Shown: positions 50,910-64,000 of the stretch, piece after piece
Layout: each line of letters opens with the position of its first letter
Position numbering within the stretch: position 1 is the stretch's first letter
NCBI RefSeq assembly: GCF_000189635.1
Contig: NW_002476086.1
Span: 248,001 to 312,000 of the forward strand
DNA: 64,000 bases
Direction: 5' to 3'
Source: Tetrahymena thermophila SB210
Lineage: Eukaryota; Ciliophora; Oligohymenophorea; Hymenostomatida; Tetrahymenidae
Translations under genes and position numbers: made by a program
The notes under the pieces: model-generated
Told to the model about the DNA's origin: nothing
Databases searched by the model: none
What the model saw: the letters and a program-made list of their open reading frames with translations, nothing else

Positions 50910-53900
50910 TGTTAGTCTTAATTTGTATACTAATTGCTAGTTTGTTTATTTTTAATTGTTTAAATTTCGTTTTCTAAATTTATTAATAGATATTTATTTT
51001 TTTTAATTATTATATTATTGCTATTATTTTGAAACCCAAACATTTAAAGCTGATTTCAATTAGAAATAAAAATATTAAATATATAATTTATGTTCAGTAT
51101 TTTATTGCGTATTTGCTGATGAAGATTCTTTTTGTTTATTTATAAATAAATTTTTTTGCAAATTTTATTTTGTTATATTTTTTACTTACGTTTAAATTGT
51201 TTTTGAAAAATAAAAATTGCTAGATAACACATTCAATTAAGCATGAATCTAAAAAATTTGATATGAAATATTTAACAATATATTCGAAATTTTATGTAGA
51301 GATATTGTTTCAGTAAGGTTCATGACTACTTTCGCATATAAATATGAGTTTAATTTAGTTTTAAGTAGAAGATTATATAATTTCTTGAAAATTTCTTTTG
51401 AGAGTTAATCAAAATTAATTTATTATTTCTGATGACGACCCAAAGTTTTTCTCGAATTTTTCTAAGAAAAAATAAGTTAATTTGTACTATCTAAAAATAG
51501 CGCCTTATTACAAATCCTTCTACTTAATAGAAAAAACTTATCTAAGTTAGTCAATAAACGATTAAAGTATAATCTTTGTGAAAAATAATTTCATTTCTTA
51601 AGATTTAAAAACATATTTATAATATTTTTGTATTAGTTTTTTGTAAATGCATATGAAATTTCTGGAAAGTTAAGATCATTTAATTGTGGCTTAATAATTT
51701 CTCAGTTACTCTAATTAGATTATGCATAAATGGAACCTTACAAACTAAAATTTAATGATAGGCTATTTTAAATAAAAATTTCATATTACTTTTGTTTTTT
51801 ATTTAAATAAAAAATGGCATATTTAAAAAATAAATAATTATTTTAAAAGAATGATAAGCTTTTACAAAATTATTTTTTATAATTGATTGGAATAGGTAAT
51901 TGTACAATGATTTATTTAAGAAATAGTATAAGAAAAGTAAATAATTTTTAAATTTGTTAAAAGCTTATCCTTCAAGCATTATAAATAATAAAAATGAAAG
52001 CTATAATAGAAAAATAAAATGTAAATATGTTTTTTATATTTGGATTAGAGATATATACAAATACCATTCAAATTAGACACTAATTTTTATAAAGAACTAT
52101 AAACTATATATATAAATAACATCTTAATTATATTAATTACCATTTAGAGGTTAGAATAAAATTAATTTTTAAATATTTTGAGCTAGAAGAATGTCTATAT
52201 CTTATTGTATTAATTATTAATATCATATTCATGAATAGGTAAATATCCTGAATTTGCATTAATTTTGTTAACTCTTTTTACAGATAGTAGAAAAAAATTA
52301 AATTTAAGCTAGTTCAGTTCTAATACAATCTGGTTTATTTTTTTATTTCCCCAAAAGCATATTTTTAATTAAAACAAGTAATAAAGCAAAAATAACTCTT
52401 AATTTTTAATATTACACTTATAAGGAAACACATTTTTTAAGATAGAAAAAATAAAAAAAATAAATTTTTTTAATTTTATTCCTTTTTATTAAAAAATTAG
52501 TGATTTTAAAAAATACAGGAAAATTTATAAAAAATCAGCTAAATAGAGAAAGCATAAGCATATAAAAATATTTAATCATAAAGGTTCGACATAAACATTT
52601 TAAATTAAAAAATGTTTCCAGAAAATTTAAAATAAAAACAAATTATTCTAAATTATTATTTAACGAACCGAAATTATTTCATTTAAAGAAATAAAATAGA
52701 TAAAATAGTTAGCCAGCAGGTTCTAAATAACTTTAACTAAAATTAAATAAAGAGAGCAACTTAATTTTTACAAATTTTTATCTGTAATATACGAGTGAGC
52801 TAACACTATATATATTTCAATAATTCTTTTTAAGAAAAAATTTAAACATAATGCGCCATAAATTAATATTAATATTTTTTAGTTTATGAAATAAATAAGT
52901 AAAATAGTTTGTTTAATAATAGATATAAAAATTATCCAATTATAAAATATAAAAAATTAGATATTTCAAAAAGTATTCAGACATAAATTTTTAAAGTTTC
53001 TGATTCAAGTAATTATTTTTAGTTGAAAAATTTATAAAATTTAGATACAAAATAGTTTTTAATTTTTGTAAAATATTCAAAAATTAAGATATTTGATTAA
53101 ATCATTATAGCTTCTTTAAATTTAATAAATTATGAAACTAAACTAAAAAAAATAATTTACATTTATAATTTGCTAAAATTTCAATTTTCATTACAAATTA
53201 AATAATTTATATTTATTTGCATTTTGGAAATAAAAATTAAAGTTTAAAGTATATTAGTATAATTAAAACATAAGAAAGGTAATATCAACATAAGAGTTTC
53301 AATTATACAAACTTGATATTTTTAAAGCACTAAATATAAAATTTATCTAATATTTAAATACATTTGCAAATTTAGCACACCAGATAATGTTTATATTTTT
53401 ATGTTATTAGAAGTAGTCATATCAAAACATAAAAAAAGTAAATATTTAAATATTAGGTGATTTAATATAGATTTAATTAAGCTTATTAAATTCCTAAAGA
53501 ACTCATCTCAATAATACATAATATAAACTTATAAATATGATAGTATTTCTATTTAAATTTTTTGCTTGCTGTATAAATATTTTTAATACTATATTTTACT
53601 ACAATTTCATTTCATTATCAGCATTTCATTTTTATTAATTCAATTCAAACATACCATACTATAAACATCACTTTAATTAACAGATTAAAATAATTTTTCA
53701 GTTATAAATTGAATAGTCTAATTTTTATTTTTTTAGTTTGTTTTTTTATTCATTTTTCTCTTCAAATTTTACTGTGATACACATATTTAATTTTATAAAT
53801 ATTCCATCTAATTTGTCATTAATTACTTTTATTTATTTTTTCAACATTGAAAATAGTTTTAATTCATTTTTATAGTATATTTTTTATTTGTAATTTAATA

Positions 53901-54428
53901 AGAAAATCAAAATAACCAATTATTAAATAAAACTTAATATTTAAACATATTTTAAATGAAATCAAAAATTTAAACTACATTTTCTAATTTATTTTTAAAA
54001 TTAAATACCTTGATTTTAAATAATTTTAATCACCCTTAAAAGGAAATATTTTTTTTTTGATACTTTTATTTTTACTATAATTCTGTAATTTCTGTTTTCA
54101 TTTTTGTATTTTATTAAGTTTTTTTTCATAATATATTATTTGTTATTAGTTATTTTTTTATTTCTATTAAAGCTTATTTTTTCATTTAATTAAAGATAAA
54201 TTAATATAAAATGATTGTGGATTTTAAAAATATTAATCGAAATTAATAATTCTAATATTTTATATTTCTTTTTTAAACATAAGATTTAATTTATTTTTAG
54301 TTTTGTGTTTAGAAAGAAAGAAAGATATTTCCTTAACATTCTATTTTTGAATATTTTTAATTAATTTATTTGTATGTTTTTGATATATTTTTCAAGTAGA
54401 TTAAAAAAATTAGTAAATTATTAGTAAG
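50910..54428. other. Long AT-rich spacer, divergent promoter region
   Basis: About 3.5 kb between the minus-strand alternative oxidase and the plus-strand DHODH-like gene. No coding run, RNA gene or strong repeat is recognised. It is the longest apparently empty stretch in the window. Confidence 0.5.
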
Positions 54429-56184
54429 ATGCTGAAAACATTAGGTGCTTTAACATTAACAGGGACTGGATATTATCTAAACTAAAAATATAGAATAGCT
54501 CCTTCATTTAACTTTGATTTTTATAATCTTTTTTACCAGTTTGTTTAAAAAGTGTATGTAAGATATAAAATCAATAATTTAATTTTATACATACAAAAAT
54601 GCTTTTTTAAGCACAAAATTGAAATAAATTTTTTATAATTAAGAGTACAGAACTTGCATATAGCGTTACATAATAGCTTATGAGAATGGAATTGTTCTAT
54701 TAAATTGATCGAGATTAGTATACCAAAAATTTATGTGGAGAAATAAGCGGAATATTCCTACCTAATATTATTGGATTAGAAGAAGGAAACGATTTATCAG
54801 GTAAATAGCTAGAAAGTTTATTTGATATAGGCTTTGGTTTTGTTGAAATTGGTCCTCTAAGCTAAAATTCTGTATTTCAGGTAAAAATTGGAAACTAATC
54901 ATTTTATATTGGTGATTAAAATAAATATGGAAAATATTTGGTATTTGTTAGTAGAAGATTTACTTATTATAATCATAATTTAATTCTAATTTATAAAAAT
55001 AAAATAATAAAATAATATAATAGTTTTTCTTATCATTTATTAAATTTCTTTATTAAAATAAAATAATATCATTCCTTATTTTGCATAGTGATAAAAATGT
55101 ATTTTAAATATTATCAAGGAATAAGAAATGCAAACTCAATAAGTTGATGAGAATATACTAATAGGAAAATCAATTTTAGGTAGCTTTAAGAAGAGAAATT
55201 TTGAATAATCATATAAATATCCTGTTGGTGTAAATATTTAAGTAAGTTAAGAAATAAAAGAAATGACTCCATTTTTAGCTTAGAAAGAATATGAGTAAGG
55301 ATGCACTGAATTAATAGATATATCAGATTATCTTGTTATCAATTTCACAAACAGTTAAAATATAAAACATTTATTAGAACCAATAAAACTAAAAGAGCTA
55401 TTAGATGGTGTCAAATAAAAGAGATAATATGAAATAGCAGTTAATGCTTTAATTTAACATGAAAATTAAATCATCCAAAAAGAAAAAAAACAATTTGGTG
55501 TAATTTATGCTGATGATATTTATGGATTTTCAAGAATAAATTCTGAAGCTTTTGTTCCTAAAATTTATATTAAACTTGATGAAAAGGAGCACTAATTACC
55601 AAAGTTAATAGATATAGCATAGAATTATAAAAAAATTGGAATTGAAGGGTTGATTATTCGCACTGAAAATATCTCTACAATTTCTAAAATTGCTAGCTTA
55701 ACTTAAGGTAAAATAAAATCATAATTTTATTTAAAAGTTTAAAATTTTAAAATAGACTAACAATCTATCTTAATTGATTAATTTTTTAAATAAATTTTTA
55801 TAAAATATAAATATACTCTAAAAATTAAAATATAATTAATAATAAAATAAGGTGAAATACCTTTAATAGTAGCTACTTCAGTAAAGGATGGGGAAGATGT
55901 CATAAAGAAAATTAAAAAAGGTGCATGGGCTATTTAAATTAGTGAGGACTACAAAAATAAAGTAAAATAACTATTTAAAATAAAATTAATCCTAAATCAA
56001 AATGCAGTTGAAAAAAAATAGCCACTTAAAAAAATTAAAAATATTTTTTTAATTTTTATATTTATTTTAAAAATATTTAAAGGGTCCTCGTTTTGTTTAA
56101 GATCTCATGGATGATGTAAAATAAGAGTTAGACAAAATCAATGTGAAGAATATTACATAGTTGAGAGGAGTTGATATATTTTGA
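54429..56184 (+). CDS. Divergent class 2 dihydroorotate dehydrogenase-like protein
   Basis: Exons are 54429-54557, 54644-54880, 55119-55707, 55852-55961 and 56083-56184, giving 388 aa. The order of family landmarks is clear: an N-terminal hydrophobic segment (LGALTLTGTGYYL), STELAYSV, FGFVEIGPLS (about 107-116), PVGVNI (157-162), ISDYLVINFTNSQN (about 190-203), IGIEGLIIRTENIS, LTQGEIPLIVATSV and GPRFVQDL. Class 2 DHODH is an FMN enzyme of the inner mitochondrial membrane that feeds electrons from dihydroorotate to quinone. Here key sites are changed: the AAGFDK region reads IIGLEEGND, the INRxGFNN segment is absent, NxSSPNT is NFTNSQN (the catalytic Ser position appears to be Asn), GKNK after PVGVNI is lost, and the FMN phosphate GGV is ATSV. 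It is probably not a working DHODH. The 238-bp second intron is placed by phase and is the least certain junction. Confidence 0.8.
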
Positions 56185-57827
56185 GCAAAAAGTTTGAATA
56201 TGTTGTTTAATTTTTACAAAAGTAATAGAAAAAATAATGGAAATAAATGGCATTCATATTAAATGATAGTTAATGATTTTAAAGTTACATATTTTGATAT
56301 ATAATTTAAGCATTTCTACACTTTTAATTAGTAGATATTTACAAATTGTTAATTTTTTAATTATAAACACAAGTTATTATTTAAATATATTAATTTATTT
56401 ATAATTTAAAAGTTATATATTTAAAAAAATAGAATGAAAAAATACAGAAATATAACATTGGCATATTTATTTTGTTTTTGTGTAAGTTTAAAATACTTTT
56501 CAAAAAAATTAAAAAATTGATACTTTGTATTTTGAAAAAATAAACATGGGTTATTTTAAATTTTATCGATTTCAGACTGAGTGGTAAAAGATATACTGTT
56601 CATTAATTCTGGATAAAAGACAAGAGATAAAAGACAGTTTAAAAAATAAAAGGCGTTGAAGAAATACTTAGTTTTTTTAACTTTGGAGAGTAGAAAAATA
56701 TTTGATTTTGATTAATTAACTTTCGAATAGATTGAATAAAGGAAATATATCTACTTGATTTTTAAAACTGTTAAACTACTCAACCAAAAAAAAATTAAAA
56801 AATAATAAAGATTCCTCAAAAAAATGAAGCGCTTATGGTGAGAAATTAAATTTTTATAAATAATTAAAATAAAACCATTTAATAGATTAAAATAAAAAAA
56901 ATATTTAAGTTGGTTAGGTTGATAATAAAGGTTAGTAATATATATCAGAATCATAATAAATATATTTGTAAGATTTTGAATGATAAAGATTAATGGATAT
57001 TATCTCAGTTTGATATAATATAAATTATTGGTAAAATAAAGCTTAATAGATATTTGTAATTATATATCATTTGATTGGATTGTAATAAAAACCATAAATT
57101 AAACATTGAAAATATGATTGAAAATAATATGCATTCACTAAATTGAGCAATTATTTCCCAATCAAAATTTTCATTCGAATTAGTTATGCTCTGAAAATCG
57201 CCAATCACTTAAATTTATTATTTAATAATATCCAAAAAACATTCTGCTTTTACTAATCTTACCTCTTCAATAATAATTAATCTTACTCTTACACCTATCA
57301 ATTATTTATTATCTTTATTAACTTATTTTGCATGCTTTTATCTCAATCTTAACAAAAACCTAAAAAATATTAATTTGCATAAATAGAAAAAAAAATAGGC
57401 AAATAATTTATATTCCAACTTCAATTAAAAAGGTATAAAGAAAGATCATATAATAAGAATATAAAAAACTCGTTTCAACTACTACTTTTTTACCAGTTCC
57501 AATACTAAACCAACTCAAAAAAATACTAATTTCTTTGAATTATTAAAGCGGAAGCATTCAACAACTCAAATATAATATATTAATTACTAAATCAGTTCCT
57601 AAATTTTAAGTTTGACCACATTTTTATTTTTTTAAAGCTTCAAACTTAGTAGTTAGTTATTTAATAAAATTAAGTAAAATAAATAAGTATCCTAGATTTT
57701 AGAAAGATCAAATTCGCACTTAAATATAGCTAAAGTATTAACATCAAAAAAAGGCATATTGTATTTAAATTGATTCAAAGATAGCACCCTTAAAAAATAT
57801 ATTATTTAGAGTTAATATAATAATCAA
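56185..57827. other. AT-rich spacer
   Basis: No gene is supported. Standard-code minus-strand ORFs at 56751-56954 and 57005-57208 are Ile/Leu/Phe/Asn-rich and look random. The last 50 bp is A-rich leader for the next gene. Confidence 0.5.
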
Positions 57828-60800
57828 ATGGCGCAAATAATTACCATATCAAATAGGTACTAATATCATTCTGATGGATGTTTATATGAGTAAGGAAATA
57901 TGAAAATCTTTTTAGGCAATGATACTCAATTAAAATAAGATGTTACCATTAAAGTACTTGAATTTGGAGCTAGCAGTCTAGGTAATGTAGATGTTAGAGC
58001 CTAAATAGCAAATTACAGACTTCTTAAGGGTAGTACATGTGAAAATATTATGGAAATTAAGGAAATTATAGAATCTGATTCAAAAGCATTTATAATAGGA
58101 GAATGGTGTGAAAGAGGTTCACTTAAACCTTATATAAAAAATGGTTTTTTGGATGAGAAAGATGCTTTACTCATTTTCAAGTAAATAGTTAATGGATTGA
58201 AGGAGTATCATGATAAAGGTATTACTCATGGTTTTGTTTAGTTAAATAATATTCTTGTGGCTAATGGTTATTTCAAATTGAGTAATTTTGCTGAAGGTAA
58301 TGAAGACCGTTATCTTGCTCCAGAAGTCAGTTCTCCAGATAAAAAAACTAAAAAATCAGATATTTGGTCACTTGGTATTCTTTTATTCTTGCTTTTAAAA
58401 GGAGATTTCCCTTTCTAAAGTGGATAAGATATCTTAGGTGCTATCAAAAGCTTAAAGTTTGTCTTCGATGAAAAGTCTAGTAATTAAGAATCTTTTGTTT
58501 TCCCTGTTACGATTTCTAAGCGTTGTCAGTAATTCATAAGTCGTATGCTCTCTGTCAACCCCAGTGAACGTCCAAGCTTACAAGATTTACTTCGTAACTC
58601 TATTTTAGACTCAGTAAAAATAACTTATACAGCTAGCTAAAGATAGACTACCTCTCAGCGTATTTTGACTGATAGATATATGCCTAAATACACAATATTT
58701 TTAGAATCAGCTGAAAAGAATGACATAAATGGTCTTCTCGAAAACGAAATTGTCTATTTTGGTCTATGCTAAGAGGCGAAGATGTTCGTTAAAATTAAGT
58801 AAATGACTTTAAACGAGGAAAGGTCCAAATATTATTTACCTAAACTTAATGCCTTTGCTCAAATTAATAACCCTGGTTGTGTTAAAGTTTATGATCTTGG
58901 GTAAAATTAGAAAGGAAATTCTCTGATACTTTTTGAGGAATATGCAAATTAAGGTAGCTTAAATGATTTTCTAATGAAGCGTAAAGCTGCTAATCTTACA
59001 CGTTCAGAGTAGGAAGGAGAATTAGCTATGCGTCGTTTACTATAAACAATGACAATTATTTAAAAATAAATAGGTTATCATGGTTCAATTCATATTAAAA
59101 ATGTATTTGTCCACAATGGAAATTTAAAAATAGGAGAACCTCTAAATCTCTCTTAAAATGCAGAGGTATTACTAAGCCAATAGCACTAATAAATGGATTT
59201 CTTTGCACCTGAGTATAAAAGAGATTTAGTAGAATAAGACCCAAATGCCAAACTAGATAAAGCAGATGTATGGTCATACGGTATGCTCTATTACACAATT
59301 CTTTATGGAGACTTGCAGTTTGACTAATTTAAAAACCCTAAATTCCCTGACTAAGCCTCAAGAAAAAATTAATACGCAATTCAATAGTGTTTATAAGGTG
59401 ATTTAAATGCTCGTAGTGATTGGTAACAAGTTTAGTAGAACTTAGATTTGGATGAGAATAATGTCCCTCGCTATAAATAAGTTGTAGTTTAAAGATAAGA
59501 ACCTCCACCATTATAATAATACATCCCTGTTAGAGCTCCTACTCCTTAGATTACAAGAGAAATGACTCCTATACAACCTGCTTACATTATTAGACCTTAA
59601 ACTCCTGTAAATTTTGACATTCCTCATGAAGAAGATCCTGAATTGCACCTTATTCCAGTTAAACCTACTGGTGGAGAAAGACTAAGAAAAGTTAAGTAGT
59701 TTGTCAAAGCAATATTTTGTATTACTCTGCTCTTAACAGTGTAAGTTATTTATTTTCTTTAAAAATAATTTTTTAAATCAAATAAAAACACAAACAACAT
59801 CGCTTAAATGGATTTATTAAATATTTTTGTTTATCTTTTAAAATTTTACATAATAAAAGATATATAAATTAATAACATTAAATAAAATTAGATTCTTTAG
59901 ATTAGCATTAGTTAATTGTTGGGATATGATTGGTAGCAGATATAATATGAAGAGACTCGATTTTAGTATACTAAATCCAAAAAATACTAACGAATTATTA
60001 AATCTATCAATTATCACAGATAATCCAAATTATTACAAATATGGAACAAACCCATCAGCGTAGCTTACTTAAGGTTAGTGCCTAAATAATTTCTTTGATC
60101 CAGACTGGCCAAATTATTAACTGATTGATTATATTCATTCTGCAGGCTTTTTTTGTTGGGCTTTTTTCTGTTTTATAACTATGATTTTTACTTGTATTTT
60201 TAAAGCTATACATATGGCTAAATTAGATCAATATACAGTTTATATTAATTGGTAGACAAATTTACTAGCTCCTTATAACAAGTATTTAATGGCATGCTAA
60301 GTTTGGTCTCATTTTGATTTCGCTTTCCTCTATTATGTCCATTACCATCTATTTAGTTTCTTTTACTATACATAAACTAGCCCCTGCTTGGGAGTAACTA
60401 TGAATTAAGGAGTATAAATGTTATTTGATTCAACCATTTACTTATTTAAAGGCTAAAATACTAATTATTTAACTAATTATTTATTTACTTTGGGTTTGTT
60501 TGGTTATATTATTTGCATAGGACTCTTTTTCTATATTCGCCACCCAATAAAAACGTCTGGAATTTTCACAAACTACATTTATCTAGGATTTAGAATCGTA
60601 ACCTATATAATTATCATTTTAGTTTGTCGTTTTGGTGCTCTTGCTCCTTTTTAACCTTAAGTCTTTAATGATCCTCATAGTATAATCTCTTCAGCTTTCT
60701 CTAATGGTGAATTTATGGCAGTTATTGGATTTATTCCAGAAATAATGGAAATATTTTTGATCCTACTTGATCTACTTATAGAAGGTGTATTCTATTTTAT

Positions 60801-61047
60801 TGGTTAAAATAATCCTGAAACTGAACCTTATGATAACTAACATTTACCTTATAGATTCTAAAATGACTAATCGTAATTAATGGCTGATAACACTCCTTAC
60901 AAATATGATAATGTTGCCAATAATAGCTTACTTCCTTCTGTAAGAAACTCTGAATTTTAAAAAAGACCACCTTTGACTGAAAAAAATATGAATAATGTGT
61001 TTACAAATGGTTTACCAAAGCGTCGTGCTGACTAGCATGTTATTTGA
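57828..61047 (+). CDS. Tandem pseudokinase domains fused to a C-terminal membrane bundle
   Basis: Exon 1 is 57828-59740, the intron is 59741-59891 and exon 2 is 59892-61047, giving 1022 aa. Residues about 15-265 form one kinase-like domain: TIKVLEFG (K42), GITHGFVQLNN where HRDxxxxN should be, LSNFAEG for DFG, then a normal APE (164-166) and DIWSLGILLF. Residues about 285-520 form a second: MFVKIKQM, GYHGSIHIKNVFV, LKIGEPLN for DFG, FFAPEYK and DVWSYGMLYY. Both lack the catalytic Asp and the metal Asp, so both look inactive. A Pro-rich linker (about 545-615) leads to about six membrane helices between 625 and 920, starting with KAIFCITLLLTVFF and ending with EIFLILLDLLIEGVFYFIG. The soluble C-terminus is about 90 residues. 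It is probably a membrane signalling scaffold with cytosolic pseudokinases. Function unknown. Confidence 0.85.
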
Positions 61048-61860
61048 AATCAATGAAATCATATCAAAAAATAAATACATAATTTTTTATTTAGACCATT
61101 GATTATAATTATATAAACCTATTACTAAAAAAACTGATTAATGTTTGAAAAAATTATATTTTCTTTTGTTTACATTAGCCACATTTAATAACCAATTTAA
61201 CTAAATACTTAAAAATTTAACAAAAATATTTTGTTGGTTCGATAATTAATCGTAAGATTATTTATACATATTATTTTAAAGTTCCCAAAAATATAAAAAT
61301 ATTGTAAGCTAAATTACTAAAAAAGTTTATTACTCCTTATCGAGAGACATTTATTATATAAAAAGCAGTGTAAATCGATTATATTTTATCTATTTTGTAT
61401 TATTTTGAAATCTTAAAATTAAATTTTCCAAATAAATTAATTTCAATTTTTTTATATTAAGTATTATAAATTGGGAAATTTAGCAATATTTTTTTTATTT
61501 TGCAATTTATTTAGATAGTTTTACAGCATTTACATCTTATAATATTAAAAAATATTTTGTAATTAAAAATAGCTTATTATTTAGATAAAATTATTTTTTT
61601 TAAATTGTTATAAGTCTAAAAAAATGTATATGTATGTGTTAAAATAAATGATTAATCATAAATAAAATTTAATAATTTAAAATATAAAAAGTATCGTGAA
61701 ATAATTGAATGATAAAAGTTTATAACGATAATATCCTTAAAAATATGAAGAATTAAAAATTAACTTGAAAAATAAATATAAGCAGAAAATAACATTGTTA
61801 ATAGAAAAAATTCAATTAAATTAATGTATTAATCTTTGAAAATAATTATTGATTTATAGT
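61048..61860. other. AT-rich spacer
   Basis: Nothing recognised between the pseudokinase gene and the start of the last gene. Confidence 0.55.
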
Positions 61861-64000
61861 ATGTATAGTAAGAAATAAAAAGCGAATAGTTAAATTGTTA
61901 ACTCTTTAGAATCACAAGACTACAATAGGATATATAGTTTTTTGCTTGAAATAAGTTTCGTTAACAAACCTTTAACTATAGCTGAACGGTCATAGCTTTT
62001 TACAGGCATTCTTGAGTAATAATTTAAATAATTTTTTTTATTTTAGTTTTATGATTTTGGCGGACATCAATTATCATATTATAATTTTATTTTTAAATAG
62101 GGTTCTTGATTGGGCATATCAAAAAAAAATTACGTAATAAGAACTTCAAATATTGTATTCAGAATGGCAAAAAAGCAAAAATATTTTAGTGGAGAATTAA
62201 TAAGAGTAATATATTGATTTACTTGCTTCAGTAGATCAATGCCATCTTTATTTTTTATAAAACTTTAGAAACCCAGAGGAAATATCAAATAGGGTAATAA
62301 ACCAATAATTTAAATAAAATATTTTAAGAAAATATTATTTATCTAAATAAAGTTAAAACATATTTTAATAAATAATAATTTTATGTTCTTTAATTAATAG
62401 ATACAATTTTATTTAGATAAATTAAATAATCTATATAATTAAAGTCTACTTGACGCTTGTCTTGCTACTAAACAATAAGTATATTTTTAATTTAAATTAT
62501 ATAGTTAAGTATTATATTTATATTCTGAAAAAAGATCATTGCTATTGAAGACTTATATTTGAAATTTGATGATTAGGGATATGGATTTATATATCCATAT
62601 TAAATGAGAATTCTTTATTAAGTTTTAGGACCTCTTTTTATCAATAGCCATCATAGTAATTAGTAATTTGCTAGCAATAATAAGTATTAAAGTGAAGAGA
62701 TATCATCTAAAATATTTAAAGAAAACAATATCAAGAGCTGTGGTTAAAATTAATAAGATAATTAAAAATTCTAATATTTTTTAAAATAGTTTTGCACTTA
62801 TGACTATAAAGTATGTTAAATAAAATTTATTAACCTTAATAAAAACAACATTTTTTATATAAATTCAATAAATTTAGTTTCCGTTAAAGTCTTATAAGAA
62901 TATGATGGTTAACTCGTTTCTAAACAACGATTAAATAAATTAAACTATAGAATCATTAAATTAGTTATTAGAAAAGATTCAGACTGTATGTATATCTTAA
63001 TAAAACTCGCATGATAGCTAAATAAAAATTGAAACATTTAATTTGATAGACCCAATTTTTTATAACTTGCTTGACTAAAGTATGGACTTTACTTAAAAAA
63101 GAAGTAATTTTTATAATTTAAGATTATTTAATCATAACAAAAGTATTATTGCTAAAAGGTATCTATCATTCTACAACTGAATTAGTTAGTATGATTTATG
63201 AAAATGACTATGTTTATAAAAGAGATTGTATAGATGATAATTAAGCTTTATTTTTCAAGGCATTTATAAAAAAATTTATGAGAGTTTATTAATTTTGTAT
63301 TGGAGTCGAAAAAGATGATGTCAACTAAGAATACATATCAACCAATTCTAATTTAAGTAAACTTTAAAAAATAATTATTTTAACTAAACTTTTTATTTAA
63401 AATTAAGGCAACAAAGAGTTTTCTTAAGTATATAAAAAAAATCCAAAATACTAAAACTTAAATATAATGAGTTAAAAATATGAAAATCCTCCAGAGATTT
63501 AAAAGACTTTCACTTTTAACTAAACAAAAAATCACCAAAGCCTAGAAAACCTTAATGAAGATTAGCATAAAAGCTAACCATATTTATAAAAAAAATATGT
63601 TTTTGATTTTAAATTTGATGAAAATTTATTGCTAAACTAATCTCCTCCATAAACTATTAAAAACAGCCAGTTGAACAAATCACTTAAACTTTAACAAAAA
63701 CCTACTTCAACAGTTAAAAAGTAAATATAGAATAGGCATAAGACTCATTAAGAAACAATAAAACATATAACAACTTTAGATCTTTCTCATCTAAAATCTA
63801 AATTAATTAATGATGAATTGTCCCCAAATAATAAAAACTAGCAATAATTATCTCTTAATAAATCAACTCCTAAAATAAACTCTAAAAGTAAAACATAAAT
63901 AAAATCTAATTCAAAATCTCCAATGTAAAATCAAAATAAGTTAGGCACAACATCTTTTTACAAACTTTAAGAATTCAGTGATTAGTTTGTAAATACGTCT
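61861..64000 (+). CDS. Unidentified multi-exon protein, truncated by the window edge
   Basis: ATG at 61861 begins MYSKKQKANSQIVNSLESQD. Exons are 61861-62015, 62101-62293, 62401-62478, 62535-62810, 62878-62985 and 63050 to beyond 64000. Phases agree at all five junctions and 587 codons are visible, with no TGA reached. Introns are 56-107 bp and AT-rich. The first about 380 residues are helical, with LDWAYQKKITQQELQILYSE, a possible degenerate EF-hand-like stretch (LYLKFDDQGYGFIYPYQM) and a hydrophobic helix near VWTLLKKEVIFIIQDYLI. The remainder is Lys/Ser/Asn/Gln-rich and probably disordered. No family is recognised. A shorter first intron ending at 62045 is also phase-compatible but would be only about 30 bp. 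Confidence 0.65.

Noticed and set aside
54881-55088. Alternative acceptor GCATAG at 55088 in the DHODH-like gene
   Set aside because: It would place an in-frame TGA at the start of the next exon. The acceptor ending at 55118 keeps frame.
61230-61260. TGGTTCGATAATTAATC, T-loop-like sequence
   Set aside because: No matching acceptor, D or anticodon stems around it, so not a tRNA. No other tRNA candidate was found.

Overview
This window is macronuclear-type DNA from a ciliate, most likely a Tetrahymena species. It is very AT-rich. Every long protein-coding frame reads through TAA and TAG (as Gln) and ends at TGA, which is ciliate translation table 6. Introns are short, AT-rich, begin GTA and end AG. 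Gene content also fits: cysteine-cassette surface proteins, many kinases, TPR and coiled-coil proteins. A standard-code ORF search therefore returns only fragments. All coordinates below come from reading the sequence with TGA as the only stop and placing introns by phase.

Left part (1-16 kb), all on the + strand: a small unidentified two-exon gene (723-1328), an IQ-motif coiled-coil protein (1726-4174), a possible 53-aa gene (4258-4419), an 894-aa coiled-coil protein (5262-8317), a 494-aa polytopic membrane protein (8589-10073) and a 476-aa unidentified protein (11330-12760). A repeat-containing gene-poor stretch follows.

Middle part (16-45 kb): a large cysteine-rich, GPS-like, single-pass surface protein (17739-22821), whose signal peptide is probably supplied by upstream exons at 16004-16752. 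Convergent to it is a short-chain acyl-CoA synthetase of the ACSS3/PrpE type (23771-26428, minus). Then come a TPR protein (29036-31000), a 1315-aa PARP14-like protein with a degenerate ADP-ribosyltransferase domain (31711-36119, minus), a two-pass membrane protein with a long cytosolic tail (38344-41068), a Rab GTPase pseudogene (about 42120-42631, minus), and a membrane-anchored kinase-like protein (44261-45520).

Right part (46-64 kb): two alternative oxidase paralogues in tandem (46726-47694 and 50004-50909, both minus), a divergent dihydroorotate dehydrogenase-like gene lacking key catalytic residues (54429-56184), a protein with two pseudokinase domains fused to about six membrane helices (57828-61047), and a multi-exon gene that runs off the right edge (61861 onward).

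There is no operon structure. Genes are separate units with 0.1 to 3.5 kb of AT-rich spacer. No tRNA, rRNA, CRISPR array or telomere repeat was recognised. The most unusual content is the set of apparently inactive enzyme relatives (DHODH-like, PARP-like, dual pseudokinase) and the decayed Rab gene. The alternative oxidases and the DHODH-like protein belong to families that act on the mitochondrial quinone pool.
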